Part shown: positions 45,401 to 56,246 of the stretch, in pieces
How the letters are laid out: every line of letters starts with the position of its first letter
How positions within the stretch are numbered: position 1 is the stretch's first letter
Source of the DNA: Siphonodentalium dalli
Taxonomy: Eukaryota; Mollusca; Scaphopoda; Gadilida; Siphonodentaliidae
Assembly: GCA_032622095.1 (NCBI GenBank)
Contig: CP136061.1
Coordinates: 83,302,324 to 83,366,323 of the forward strand
Direction of reading: 5' to 3'
Length of the DNA: 64,000 nt
Program-made: the position numbers and the translations under genes
Notes under the pieces: model-generated
Seen by the model: only the letters and a program-made list of their open reading frames with translations
Databases searched by the model: none
Told to the model about the DNA's origin: nothing

Positions 45401-46698
45401 CTCTGCTTAATACAAAAGGGCACTTAAAACACAACGCCTCGCACATTATTTTTCCGAATAGGCACTTCATACTAGAACGTTTGTGTCTGCACAATAAGCC
45501 CCCAATGAGAGAACTTGTGAATTTCTGATGGATCTTAACTCAACCCACACAGCAACACATTTGCATGGAGTTTATGAACCCCATGCAAGTCATTTTCTTC
45601 TCTGAAGGGGTGTGATGATAATTAACATAGCAGTGTATAATACAGGGAACGCAGGCATGGAGTAAAAGAGTTACAGTTCTGTTATGGAGACACATGTTCA
45701 CTCTTGCTGTATATTTATGTTTTACGGAGCAGGAACATAATCAGGAAGCCTGAGTACGACTGAGTATGACTAACCCTCGATCACTATACATGGACCAACC
45801 TAGAGGACGGCTTGATATATCTTCATAATTTGTGTCACCTGTGTCATATTGTCGTAGGGAGAAGTGACCTCTCTCATATACCAATATTGATATGTCCCTA
45901 CAACATATTCAGGAAATCTCACTTCATATGATGCAGCTTTTGTATAATTTCATTGTTCGGTGATCGGTTTAATGATAATCCACAGTGCAAAACGAGAAAT
46001 ACACATTGAGATTCAACTATTATTGAAAAGGAGAGGACAATAACATGCATCATTAACTCTTTCATGACGGGAGCTGCGCTGTTGTAGCATTACATATCCT
46101 GTGCCATTGAATTAGCTTACAGTTAACGCGAGTCTCCCACATATGATAGCATCACATGCATACAAGAATGCATTGCACAGGCTCAAGGTCAATAATGTTG
46201 TGGCCAATGTATTACGAAAATTGTCACCCCGTCAATTATCCCAGCCTGGGCTTGCATAGTCTAATAGTGACCGAATGTATGAAATATAAATTCGCTCAAA
46301 GCTTTTTCGGTGTAATGAATAACAGTTCTGCCTTCTCAGTACACTCCCCCTTTTCCAGGCCTTGTTGGTTATGCCTCTGATATGTTCTGTCCAATCACAG
46401 CTATTACTGAATATTACCCCTAAGTGTGTATGTGAGTTAACTTCACCTATAGTTGAATTTTCCATCATTATTGGAGGATGGTTTATTGGTATGTACTTCC
46501 TAGTTATTAATAGCGATTCCGCCTTCAATGGGTAGAAATCAATGCTAAGTCTTTATTACTAACGAAAGCCGCCTAATTTGGGTCTTTTGGTAAAGAGATG
46601 TGTCATCGGAAAATGGGCGGTCTGTTACATCCTCAGTTAACAGTTTTTGCGACTCGCATTCGTTCGGAGCACCACGCTGGAGGCCTCTATCGAAGAGT

Positions 46699-46729
<31 letters not shown>

Positions 46730-47707
46730 CAAAGAAGTGTCCCATTAATTGAATAAAATAATATCAAAATAAAACCAATATTAGTTGACAGAATCGTTTC
46801 CGGGCAGGGATTTCCAACTCATACGTACATGTATTCAATTATACCCAGGAATCTATCTCAAATGAGTTATTTAAAGATATACTCCACCTTTGAAGATAAT
46901 ATCATTGTAGTAACACGAAAAAGAAATAATCGTGTATACATAATAATTTGTACATAAGATACACCCAAGATACACAGCATGACTTAGCAGACAGGGACCA
47001 GCCTCGATGGCGACTTGGGAGACATGGACCAGCCAAGAGGTCACTCTACCTAAAGGACAGCATGGAGTGAGTATAAGGGGAGTTTACTCTTAAGGACATA
47101 ATAAAATCAGTAATGGGGGTTACTCTACCTTAACTGGAATAGTATCTCCGACTACAAACAGCAGATCTAGTCGGACATCTGGGTCTTTATTTATCTATAA
47201 AGTTAACAGATATATTCATTAAGCATAGGTTGAGACCCAAAATATGACTGAATCACTTTCATATCACCCATATATCCCTTTTTTCATTAGAACCGACGGT
47301 AAAAAAAAAATCCCTTTTGTTAAAACCAATGGTCACCACACGAATGTATTTAGAAATCAGTTTTGTGATCAGTTTTGTAATCTGGAGTTGAAAAATCATT
47401 ATCCAATTTATCCACATTTTGAAATTTACCTGAGATCAGAAGTATTTATTTACAATGCCTCCCTTCCTTGTCCGATTTCCCATATATAATTAGCTGAGAA
47501 CCCAGGTATTTATTTTTGAAGCATCTCTCCATCCCTCATCCGATTTCATATGTAATTGCTTTAAAAAACATGTATTTTATTGGTAATGGCCTTTAAGATA
47601 GTTCTAATGGGAAATCCCAGATAACTTACCACATTGGGTTTTGTATGATGTTGATTATGCATATGATTCCACCAAGATGCCGACGCACCATGAAATAGAG
47701 AAACAAT
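39277..47707 (-). CDS. Front-end fatty acid desaturase (FADS-like), partial, probably inactive
   Basis: Six exons, all with AG/GT borders and mutually compatible phases, read in order: 47630-47707, 47129-47194, 45305-45365, 41933-42009, 40115-40212 and 39277-39456. Joined, they follow vertebrate FADS2 from the second histidine box (HNQHH) through [29 protein letters not shown] and [12 protein letters not shown] to GHLNFQIEH, where the third box (QIEHH) is split by the intron. FADS enzymes insert double bonds into polyunsaturated acyl-CoA in the ER membrane, using cytochrome b5. I could not find the cytochrome b5 domain, box I (HDxGH) or the C-terminal exon in the window. In the last exon, TGA (39312-39314) replaces the tryptophan after F-N-D, so this copy would be truncated before box III. 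The intron between exon 6 and the missing exon holds the minisatellite and ~14 kb of transposons. Confidence 0.8.
39521..39590 (-). pseudogene. Decayed partial copy of desaturase exon F
   Basis: 110 bp upstream of exon F on the transcribed strand the same start recurs: a GATTAG acceptor-like site, then [14 protein letters not shown] with an in-frame TAG. It covers only the first ~25 codons. Evidence of repeated local duplication of this exon. Confidence 0.6.
40115..40212 (-). CDS. Desaturase exon E, membrane segment
   Basis: 98 bp, phase 0 start, two bases left over. Hydrophobic ([25 protein letters not shown]), the fourth membrane region of the family. Acceptor TTTCAG; donor GTTAGT. Confidence 0.75.
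40391..40911 (+). mobile_element. TTAA element, intron copy 1
   Basis: Begins after TTAA (40387-40390) and ends before TTAA (40912-40915); 521 bp. The left end carries a duplicated terminus (GGATTATCTCTT then GGATTGTCTCTTTGTAAAC). Confidence 0.85.
40912..41270 (-). mobile_element. TTAA element, head-to-head partial copy 2
   Basis: Shares the TTAA of the preceding copy and lacks its own first ~14 bp. Internally deleted around 40955-41015. The junction forms a perfect 27-bp-arm palindrome (40872-40898 and 40910-40936, 11-base loop). Confidence 0.75.
41277..41925. other. Intron sequence with short inverted and GCTTAAGC-like motifs
   Basis: ATTCCGCTATAAACTGGGGA at ~41480 mirrors TCCCCAGTTTATAGCGGAAT at ~41380, a short inverted repeat around a loop. 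GCTTATAAGC-type motifs lie at 41800-41900. No exon signal seen. Confidence 0.45.
41933..42009 (-). CDS. Desaturase exon D, membrane segment
   Basis: 77 bp; takes one base from exon C and ends in phase 0. Encodes [11 protein letters not shown], then FTRKLWV, as in the GPPLLIPMYFQ segment of FADS. Acceptor TTTCTTTTTCAG; donor GTAAGT. The upstream intron begins with satellite at 42022. Confidence 0.8.
42022..42164. repeat. Satellite with ATATAGGGTCGTTACAG motif, part 1
   Basis: A ~45-bp unit (GGCGTGCGAGAA.., then ATATAGGGTCGTTACAG) repeats about three times and continues at 42958-43080 after an inserted element. Confidence 0.65.
42167..42957. mobile_element. TA-target inverted-repeat element rich in GGTAC palindromes
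   Basis: Ends CACTCTCAAATAAAG and (reverse strand) CACTCTTAAAAATATAG. TA flanks both sides (42165-42166 and 42958-42959), as for Tc1/mariner-type elements. It splits the surrounding satellite. Near 42780-42900 a run of AGAGTACCAA..TTGGTACTC palindromes repeats about five times. Confidence 0.65.
42958..43080. repeat. Satellite with ATATAGGGTCGTTACAG motif, part 2
   Basis: Same unit as 42022-42164, separated from it by the TA-target element. Confidence 0.65.
43081..45300. other. Intron sequence, no exon recognised
   Basis: Several short ORFs (43772-44362) show no domain. AACGGTCTGACAG- and GGACCGTC-like motifs occur at both edges (43110-43140 and 44950-45080), hinting at a decayed inverted-repeat element, but no borders are clear. 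Confidence 0.35.
45305..45365 (-). CDS. Desaturase exon C
   Basis: 61 bp, starts phase 0 and leaves one base for the next exon. Encodes [15 protein letters not shown], matching the LPYNHQHEYFFL region of FADS. Strong acceptor (TTTCTTTTTCAG) and donor (GTGAGT). Confidence 0.8.
45370..46230. other. Intron sequence, nothing recognised
   Basis: No exon, element border or repeat that I can support. Confidence 0.35.
46232..46562 (-). pseudogene. LINE reverse-transcriptase C-terminal fragment
   Basis: The minus strand encodes [18 protein letters not shown], then [18 protein letters not shown], then [18 protein letters not shown]. This is the thumb/C-terminal portion of a jockey/CR1-type RT, truncated at both ends, lying in the desaturase intron. 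Confidence 0.75.
46699..46725. repeat. (TA)n microsatellite
   Basis: Uninterrupted TA run of about 27 bases. Confidence 0.95.
46750..46893 (+). mobile_element. Diverged half of a TTAA element
   Basis: Matches the right half of the family (CAATATTAGTTGACAGAATC, TTTCCGGGCAGGGA, ending AAAGATATACTCCACCTTTG). The left half is absent, replaced by the TA run. Older than the other copies by its divergence. Confidence 0.65.
47129..47194 (-). CDS. Desaturase exon B (KDPDV segment)
   Basis: 66 bp, phase 0 to 0, encoding 22 residues including [16 protein letters not shown], as expected directly after box II. Acceptor TTTATAG; donor GTAGAG. Confidence 0.75.
47630..47707 (-). CDS. Desaturase exon A, histidine box II
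   Basis: 78 bp, phase 0 to 0. Encodes [19 protein letters not shown]. Acceptor TTTAG with a weak pyrimidine tract; donor GTAAGT. An in-frame TAG directly upstream supports the acceptor choice. Confidence 0.8.
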
Positions 47708-47829
47708 CTAAAGTTTACATCAGATTCATTCGTGAAAGGATTAGAGAATCTGTAATTAGAGAATATGCTTGAGGTACGATAAGGACACAGAGAAAGTAAG
47801 CTTACGGTACGATATGTAAACATTTGAAA

Positions 47830-48700
47830 GTATGAAGCGGAATGAGCGTCGGAATTATGCCTATGTATATATTATCTTATACCATACACTGGTGAGAAAT
47901 TGTCGCCCAATTTCTATTTCTGATTTTGTCACATTTTTATTCGTGCGAATATTGAAAACCATTAATTTTATCAGATGTTAATATCTATGGCAAACCTATC
48001 GGACACACGGTCATTAAAATTCATCCAAATTCAAAATAAACAAAGAAGGATACTCTCGAATGGAAAATGCAATGTATTTAAGCCCCTCTATTGAAAGCAG
48101 TTATCTGTGCGGACTGACAAAAACAAGATTTCCATATAGACGAACAATGATAACTCAAAAATGGAAAATAAGAACAACGGCATTTGGCCCTCATTTGAAA
48201 GCAGTCATAATGGCGAACATCCATCAAATTCCATTCCGATAATCCATGGCTGTTATATCTGTTAGCACGGAAAACAAGGTTTGCACATCAAAGATGGGTC
48301 TGGTCGAGTTTTTTGCCCATAAGTGGGAATCTGTGCGACTTAGAATCACTAGCGAAAGTGTCAATGACCCTGTAGCTCAACTTGGAGATGGGATCATATC
48401 ATACATTACAATCAATGGAGCGATAAGGAATGCGGAAAGTTTAAATGTTTAAGGAATGCCAGAGGTAAACCCGAAGAGCCATATGAAGTTTAGGATCAAT
48501 TGGATGAAAAATGCTGGCTGTTGGGCATGCTGAATTGGTGCAAAGAGTAAAATCCAAGACGGTTGCCAGTAGCCACATTGTTACACAATGGGGTATGCCA
48601 ACAACCTGGGCCGATGTGATGGTCTAGTGGTAATTTACGAGTAAAGAGTTGATCGAACACATGATGATTTCTTTATTTAATATGACATACATCTATTGAC
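47830..48700. other. Unrecognised stretch
   Basis: A plus-strand ORF at 48246-48452 has no known domain. I searched by eye for a desaturase box I exon (HDxGH) here on the minus strand and did not find one. Confidence 0.35.
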
Positions 48701-48722
48701 ATGTGACAAGTATTGTAAACAA

Positions 48723-49673
48723 ACTATATATTTTGAGAACTACGTATATAAATATATATAGGTGTGTGTATGTATGTGTCTATATATATACTTTGTAGAA
48801 TCGAAAACCGCTGGACCAATCGAGACCAATCTTCCCATATAAGGGTAAAAACCCACGGGAATGGTCGTCGCGGCGTTTTGGAGAATTTCCGAGCACCCGT
48901 TCTCCACTCTCAGTCACAAAAATGACCGTCCTTGACACTGTGGGGTTAATTGTCTCTTTGATGTGTGATGCAGGAAGGACAACTCTAAATTCACACAACG
49001 TAAACATGACAACGTCATTGAACGTAAATCGTAAAACACACACAGATAGTGTAAAGGTACAGGCTATTAAGAATCGTTTATCTAATTGAGAGAATATACG
49101 GCATTTGACGGCTCCGTCCCAAAATATAGCATCTACAATTTCTGATATATACATTTTTGTTACAGCTGATATTCTTAGTCTATTTTGGATACATTTATAT
49201 TTTTATGCTATTATTTTCCACACCTCACTTGATGCTAAGTCATGCAGAGTTAGGTAGCGGGTAAAAGTTCACTAATATATCCAGACATTATTATGTCTGT
49301 CTTCGTACTTAGGGGTTCCTAGAAACGGGGGAGATTTTCATCGGGTCAATTTTTTCCGCCCGAGGTGACCTTCACCTTGAAACGGGTACCCACAAATGAT
49401 ATATATGTGTGTGTGTCCTTTACAGACTCGAACCGATTGAGCTCAAACTTGCTACCTAGGAGTACACTTTTGTGCGCGAAGAGTAATGGACGGGTCAAAT
49501 TGTGACCCCGACCTGACCTTGAAATTATCAATTCAAGGTCAAATCTGGTAAAACTGGCAGATTTCGACGAAATTTACACCTAGGTGCAACATACGTGTCT
49601 CGGAAGCTGTTGCAATTGCTTTTTCGAACAAAGCCATGGGTCGATTGCCGCCAGTGGCGGGCTAACCTGCTAG
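48723..49673 (+). mobile_element. Helitron-like non-autonomous element
   Basis: The 3' end has a 6-bp stem hairpin (CCGCCA at 49648-49653, TGGCGG at 49655-49660), nine bases, then CTAG followed by T, the hallmark of Helitron 3' ends. The 5' border is set by similarity to the adjacent copy and does not show the usual TC. No Rep/helicase coding. Confidence 0.6.
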
Positions 49674-49676
49674 TTT

Positions 49677-50390
49677 ACTATATATTTTGAGACTTCCGTA
49701 TATATGTGTGTATGTACTTTATAGAATCGAAAACGGCTGTACCGATCGAGACCAAACTTTCTATCTATGGGTAAAATCCCACGGGAATGGTCGTCGAGGC
49801 AATTTGGAGAAGCTCCCAGCACCCATTCTCCACCCCAGTCACAAAAACGGCACTTTGTTGTTAATCGCGTTGATAGTTAAAGAGCGTTCGTATCCACAGT
49901 GTCGTTGATAAAGAGCGTATGCGTGTAATGTTATTCTTACGTCTGGGTCCGGGCGCGAGCGTGACTGTATCCAGAAATGAGCGTGTTGTGTGATTCTTAC
50001 GTACTTAGGGCTTCCTAGGAACGGGGGAGATTTTCATCGGGTCAGTTTTTCAACTTCACATCTAAAGGTAAAAACCCACGGGAATGGTCGTCGCGGCGTT
50101 TTGGAGAAGCTCCGAGTACCCGTTCTCCACGCCCAGTCACAAAAATGACCGTCCTTGGCACTGTGGGGTTAATCGCGTTGATAGTTAAAGAGCGTTCGTA
50201 TCCGCAGTGTCGTTGATAAAGAGCGTATGTGTGTAGTGTGATTCTTACGTCTGGGCCCAGACGTAAGACTGTATCCAGACATGAGCGTGTTGTGTGATTC
50301 TTACGTACTTAGGGCTTCCTATGAACGGGGGAGATTTTCATCGGGTCAGTTTTTCCGCCCGAGGTGATCTGCTTTTATGTGGGATCACCA
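49677..50390 (+). mobile_element. Second, head-to-tail Helitron-like copy
   Basis: Begins directly after the CTAG of the first copy with the same ACTATATATTTTGAGA start. It shares the CCCACGGGAATGGTCGTCG and CGGGGGAGATTTTCATCGGG blocks; the latter occurs twice, ~300 bp apart (50023 and 50325). The diagnostic 3' hairpin/CTAG is not present. Confidence 0.55.
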
Positions 50391-50486
50391 TGGTGTTATA
50401 AATTGTCTAATGTTCGTGCATACAATGCAATTACGGAATCGGGAATAATTATGATATGATTACTGAATCGGGGAAAAGTATACTTA

Positions 50487-50725
50487 CAAATAACTACACT
50501 TATATACCGCTTGTAAAATATCTTAATCGCGAGTGTCAAAATCGCCCCCCCCCCGCTACATCGACAAATAGTATTGTTAGATGGCGGGATATGACAACAA
50601 CATAGGCCGAGGTGATGGCCTGCATTAAGGGACAAGCGGATATATCTTCAATAGACAACCTTAGTTGTTATGTGGCAATATCAAGCATCAACGACGACCG
50701 AGTCAATCGAAATTTAATGCCGAAC
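50487..50725 (+). repeat. Direct repeat, copy 1 (~240 bp)
   Basis: Contains TATACCGCTTGTAAAATATC, a C run, and GGCCGAGGTGATGG. Very similar to 51422-51658, 935 bp downstream. Confidence 0.8.
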
Positions 50726-51421
50726 CATGACCCGGTATATATCACGCAGATGGCCCCCTCACAGCAAGGCACTATTGCATCTCCAGGGCATGTGATCGCC
50801 TGTCGACGAACCAGCCTTATTTCTCGCCTCAATCAACAATTCGGGAGACGGGGAATAACTTCGGCCTCTTCAAATTGCAGGCGAATCGCACAAATTAATT
50901 TAGATGGTAAATCAAATCAAGAAAAATATAGCATTTCCAGTCATACAAGTTTAGATGCCAGGTTCATAAATTGGCAGACTGTCTTGCATCATTAGCACTC
51001 AGCGAGTAGCATGTGTCACGAAGGACACACACATTAATTAAATTATTCACGCCCCATCTTCGGAATAATTATCACACACACCGACTAGGCAAATTCGTCA
51101 TAATGAACCGTGTTAATCATCCCAACGAATAAACTCATAATTTTATATCATGCACTTAATCCTGTGTAGTTACCACCCCGTGTTCAATCCAATGCAAAAG
51201 CGACAATTCATGGCTAAAATTATCGCTAATCCGGCCGGGTAAAATGTGGATCATTATATGGATACCGTACAGAAGTGTAGTCAAAGCCTGATCAACTTTG
51301 ATTCCGCGTAGGTCAAATGAACTAGTATAGAGGCCAGGAAACGCTTATGAACTTATATAAATATATAAATATACCATTATTCATTATATTCCCCAATATA
51401 GCTTTACCGGTTCAAGTCATT

Positions 51422-51658
51422 CAAATAACTACAATTATATACCGCTTGTAAAATATCTTAATCTCGAGTGTCAAAATCGCCCCCCCCCCCCCCCGCTACA
51501 TCGACAAATAAAATTGTTACATGGCGGGATATGACAACAACATAGGCCGAGGTGATGGGCTACATTAAGGGACAAGCGGATATATCTTCAATAGACAACC
51601 TTAGTTGTTATGTGGCAATATCACGCATTAACGACGACCAAGTCAATCAATATTTTAA
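51422..51658 (+). repeat. Direct repeat, copy 2 (~240 bp)
   Basis: Second copy of 50487-50725. The ends are not TG/CA and the interior has no retroelement features, so these are read as a segmental duplication and not LTRs. Confidence 0.8.
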
Positions 51659-51659
51659 C

Positions 51660-53050
51660 CCTACGCCCGCGATGTATAGCTTCAAACCAAGTATCCAGTT
51701 GATATCGTACTCCAGTATAAATTATACGACACATTATGTGAAAACAGATTTATTTCTATCTCAACCACAAATCAATATAACCAGAATCACAAAATGGCAG
51801 CCCATTTTTGAAGCAATCGCACGAATCCGAATATTTTTATACCCAAAGCACGACCACTAACAGAGCCGAGAGCCCTCCCTCAATCACGTCTTACAACCAA
51901 TTGAGTCCCACCCGAATAATTTCAATTATATAACAGTTCTCCCGATAATTCTTTTTATTGTCATCATAATTCTAATCAATATCATCCAACTCCATTCCCA
52001 ATTTATTACAACCGAATGCCTCCAAAGATACAAGCTACGCACATCTGATCGCAATAATGAAACAGTTTGTCCACAAGCCAGACACCTACAAAATGCTTGA
52101 CGTCACGACGTCACAAGATAATGGTCACGATCAAGGTAAAGACCTTACCAAGACGATGTATCTCAAGCAGCAATCCCGGTGAAACGACTAAAGTCACATC
52201 ACCCAAACCTCGTGACACAGGAGCCGGAAGTGGACATAATTATTGTTGCCATACATGTATTCCAATGTCATTTATATTTATACCTTTTATATTATCACAC
52301 TCATGTTACCTCATCGTGCCAACACTCTTTCAAGTAGCGGATAACCATATTCATTCATTCATAATGCAAATGGCTTCAACATGTACATATATATATATAC
52401 ATATTCAAGTTATACCAGTTTTGCTGACGAACGCACGTCGTAACTTATACGTACAAGCAACCATTGAATCAACTCCACTCATTGTCCTAGCATACCGAAG
52501 TATTCAAACCCTAGATTTTAACACCAGTAGTCAAAATCTGAAAATAAGGGGGACGCTATGTAGAGTAACGCACCCCTATGCATTATCTTTATTCAAGGGA
52601 CGTGATGGTACATATCAAATATATCTATCTAACTTATCGATGGGAAGACAGGAATAATTGAACTATATTGACCCCAACCAAATTCCAAATGTCATGACTT
52701 GGAGAGGCCACGACCTGTAAGGAATGCGAAACATTAACACAAAGAGAAAGTCTGATGCAACAGACATCAGGTCAGGCCTCGGTCAAACGTCGGTCAGATA
52801 GACAAAGAGATATCGCCAATGACCCATAAAGTCATTAGCGTATATATAAACCCTACATTAATCTACTCTTCAATTAGTCTTAGCTCATCTTTATGATTTG
52901 AAATATGTCAGTCGGCTCGCTAATTAATAAGCGACGCCTTCTGTCTTTCCATGGCATCCAAGATTGATTCATTATTATGTATTGCTGATTACTATCATTG
53001 ATGTTAGACGTGAATAAAATTTATACAAAGAACTGACTTCATTCCTTCAC
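51660..53050. other. Unrecognised stretch with one 196-codon ORF
   Basis: The ORF at 52067-52657 plus has no domain, biased hydrophobic patches and an embedded TA run (~52388-52400). I do not consider it a supported gene. Confidence 0.35.
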
Positions 53051-53104
53051 ACTTCCCTTATAGCGCTTAAGCTCAATTATTTATTAAATGTCAATTTGGC
53101 TTCC

Positions 53105-53275
53105 CATACGTGAAGGTCCCAACTCGCAATTTCACGATTTAAGTGAATTTGTCAGCGATTTTGCTGTGAATCGCTTACAATTATGGAATTTTACCTGGGT
53201 AATTAATTTGATACTTATTGCGACATCAGCTCACAAAAGGCAGAGAAAACATGCAAATTAGAGTTGGGACATTCA
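53105..53275 (+). mobile_element. Small foldback element, copy 1
   Basis: Ends GTCCCAACTCGCAATTT and AAATTAGAGTTGGGAC are mirrored. Interior shared, in opposite orientation, with 61948-62075 (CACTTAAATCGTGAAATT, ACTTATTGCGA). Just upstream (53065-53105) is a GCTTAAGC-family fragment. Confidence 0.6.
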
Positions 53276-53299
53276 CATACAGTGACGCACATGTACATT

Positions 53300-53448
53300 A
53301 ATTATTTATTAAAGAATGTAAGAAAATATTATAAAAATTGATAAAGAATGTAAGAAAAAAAGATAAAATTTGTTTAAAGCATGTAAGAAAAAAAAGATAA
53401 AATTGCTATAGAATGTAAGAAAACAGTATACAAAAATGATAAAAATTG
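53300..53448. repeat. AAAGAATGTAAGAAAA tandem repeat
   Basis: About four irregular units of AAAGAATGTAAGAAAA plus GATAAAATTG. It resumes at 53974 after a TTAA element, giving a clean empty-site reconstruction around TTAA. Confidence 0.65.
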
Positions 53449-53452
53449 TTAA

Positions 53453-53973
53453 AGGTGGATTATCTCTTTGTAATCATGTATTATATAGTTACCGGGGTAT
53501 AAAATATTAGATTTGAATCGAAGACTCCTGTCCGGAAATGCTTCTATCGATTAATATTAATTTTATTTCGAATATTTTCTGGTCTAAAAAGGTGTGTTTG
53601 TTCAGCTAACGAACAATAGTGGTTAACTATTAACAGAGACCAGAAATTTTATTGTACAATTTTGTCACAAATAAACGTTAATTATACTCATTATCGCTTA
53701 TATCTGTGGAACAAAACAACACAAACAATCAATTTGGGACATTCGACTTTCGGTGCGTAGCCATAGGAACAGCCCAGTGCTCTATATCGCAATATGGTAT
53801 CATCCGAATGGTCTGTTCTAAAAATAGACACATAAACGGTCCCGATTTAATATTCGAAATAAAATCAATATTAATTGATAGAATCTTTTCCGGGCAGGGG
53901 TCTTCAGTTCATATCTATTATTTTATACACACGCAACTATTTAAAATTTGTTATTTAAAGAGATAATCCATCT
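53453..53973 (+). mobile_element. TTAA element, intact copy
   Basis: 521 bp with TTAA at 53449-53452 and 53974-53977. The two termini are alike over ~140 bp (long imperfect inverted repeats), with a unique middle. It interrupts a simple tandem repeat. Confidence 0.9.
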
Positions 53974-53999
53974 TTAAAGAATGTAAGAACAATGATAAA

Positions 54000-55195
54000 A
54001 AATTATTAAAATTATTAAATAATATGAGAAAAATTTATAAAAAATGAAAAATTTTGTTTAGGCCAATGCATTCTCTTATGTATGAGAGAATGTTCCGAGT
54101 CCAGCAATTATTGGGTGGGGGCACACCTTTGTGATTGTTATCCACCCTCTGGAAGTTTGATGAAACTTAATTATAGTGTTCTTGTTTTAGGAACCGCCGG
54201 CGATCCATCATACTTTCCTACTTTTATATTGTTTGTATGTTTGGCTATTCATAACACTGAAAATTAATGGCAACTTCAAGTTATGTCTGCCAGACTGCCT
54301 CCATTTGAACAGGTAATAGAACCTCAGACCATTTATAGACCCGAGAAGAGAACTAAATATGTTCTAAATAATATATGCATGCAGATAAGAGTGTGTATAA
54401 GGTTGAAAAGGAAATACACGTTTGCATTACTCATTTGTCCCGGCCCCGGCATGCCCACCAACCCCTGCCTTGTATGGAGGCCGTTTTCACATTAATTAAT
54501 TAATTGGACATTAGCGAAATTGCGCTTGTAGATTCTCGCAAATTGTTAGGGATTTTAAGGCCTTATTAACTCTTTCATAACAGGAGCTGCACTTAACGAA
54601 CCTGCGCCACTGCATTTTCTTATTTAATATGCGAGTCTCCCATATGGAGCCTCGCATTTATAAGCTAATATACTGGCATAAAAAGTCAATGTAAATATTG
54701 TTAGGACAATGTATTATTTTATATATGCGATACTCCCTATTTTGTGGATGTAATGCTGATAAGAACAGCTTAGTTGGAACGATAAACTGCTTCAGTCAGC
54801 CATTCTATCTTTACGAGAAAAACATTCGTTCTTGGATTGAATTTCTGCCACAATTCACTGGGTGGTGGAAATATTTGGAAAACATAACACCCCGTGCGTG
54901 TAATCCTACATTATATGGAACGTATCTGTTGAAATCGAAATTGTCATTGTAGACATCGAGTCTATTTTTAGCTTTTTTAATCGGCGTCGATATATACCGA
55001 GTTTGCGTGGTCGCCTCGTCATTATTCGTATTCTACTAATTCTAAACATTGATGTCGAAGGCTGTTTTCCATTTTTCGTGGAACCTTCGCATGGGTTGGT
55101 TAATCGGTTTATAGATGTACAAATATTACCGCTTCGCTCGAATGAATACATTTCTGGTGTTCAATACATGTTGATGTTAAACTTCATCACTTTAT
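54000..55195. other. Unrecognised stretch
   Basis: Short ORFs at 54082-54495, 54698-54952 and 55003-55260 show no known domain and no splice logic that I can support. Confidence 0.35.
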
Positions 55196-55202
55196 CGTTT
55201 AA

Positions 55203-56246
55203 AGGTGGATTATCTCTTTGTAAACATGTATTATATAGTTACCGGGGTAAAAAATATTAGATCTGAATCGAAGACTCCTGTCCGGAAATGCTTCTATCGA
55301 TTAATATTAATTTTATTTCGAATATTTTCTGGTCTAAAAAGGTGTGTTTGTTCAGCTAACGAACAATATTGGTTACTGTTAACAGAGACCAGAAATTATA
55401 TTGTGCAATTTTGTCACAAATAAACGTTAAAGATGGATTATCTCTTTAAATAACAAATTTTAAATAGTTGCGTGGGTATAAAATAATAGATATGAACTGA
55501 AGACCTATGTCCGGAAAAGCTTCTATCAATTAATATTGATTTTATTTCGAATATTAAATCGGGCCCATTTATGTTACTATTTTTAGAACCGACCATTCGG
55601 ATGAGACCGTATTGCGATATAGAGCACTGGGCTGTTCCTACGGCTACGCAACGAATGTCAAATGTCACAGATTGGTTGTTTGTACTGTTTTGTTCCACAG
55701 ATATAAGCGATAATGAGTATAATTAACGTTTATTTGTGACAAAATTGCACAATATAATTTCTGGTCTCTGTTAACAGTAACCAATATTGTTCGTTAGCTG
55801 AACAAACACACCTTTTTAGACCAGAAAATATTCGAAATAAAATTAATATTAATCGATAGAAGCATTTCCGGACAGGAGTCTTCGATTCAGATCTAATATT
55901 TTTTACCCCGGTAACTATATAATACATGTTTACAAAGAGATAATCCACCTTTAATTATACTCATTATCGCTTATATATGTGGAACAAAACAGTACAAACA
56001 ACCAATCTGTGACATTTGACATTCGTTGCGTAGCCGTAGGAACAGCCCAGTGCTCTATATCGCAATACGGTCTCATCCGAATGGTCGGTTCTAAAAATAG
56101 TAACATAAATGGGCCCGATTTAATATTCGAAATAAAATCAATATTAATTGATAGAAGCTTTTCCGGACATAGGTCTTCAGTTCATATCTATTATTTTATA
56201 CCCACGCAACTATTTAAAATTTGTTATTTAAAGAGATAATCCATCT
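55203..56246 (+). mobile_element. TTAA element interrupted by a sister copy
   Basis: Outer copy in two halves (55203-55426 and 55955-56246) with its own TTAA borders (55199-55202, 56247-56250). Subtracting the inner copy and one TTAA leaves 520 bp, the family length. Confidence 0.9.
55431..55950 (-). mobile_element. TTAA element inserted, inverted, into a sister copy
   Basis: 520 bp between TTAA 55427-55430 and TTAA 55951-55954. It is in the opposite orientation to the host copy and nearly identical to it, so both are recent. Confidence 0.92.

Noticed and set aside
46588-47707. A cytochrome b5 (HPGG) or HDxGH exon upstream of the desaturase core
   Set aside because: No matching minus-strand codons were found by eye here or further right; left as missing.
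50487-51658. Pair of ~240-bp direct repeats as LTRs
   Set aside because: Ends are not TG/CA, and there is no primer site, purine tract or coding interior; a segmental duplication is simpler.
52067-52657. 196-codon plus-strand ORF
   Set aside because: No recognisable domain, embedded TA repeat, biased composition; likely chance.
55438-56239. Identical 86-codon ORFs in opposite orientation (also at 53706, 36585)
   Set aside because: They lie inside copies of the 520-bp TTAA element and are interrupted or shifted in other copies; not a transposase.
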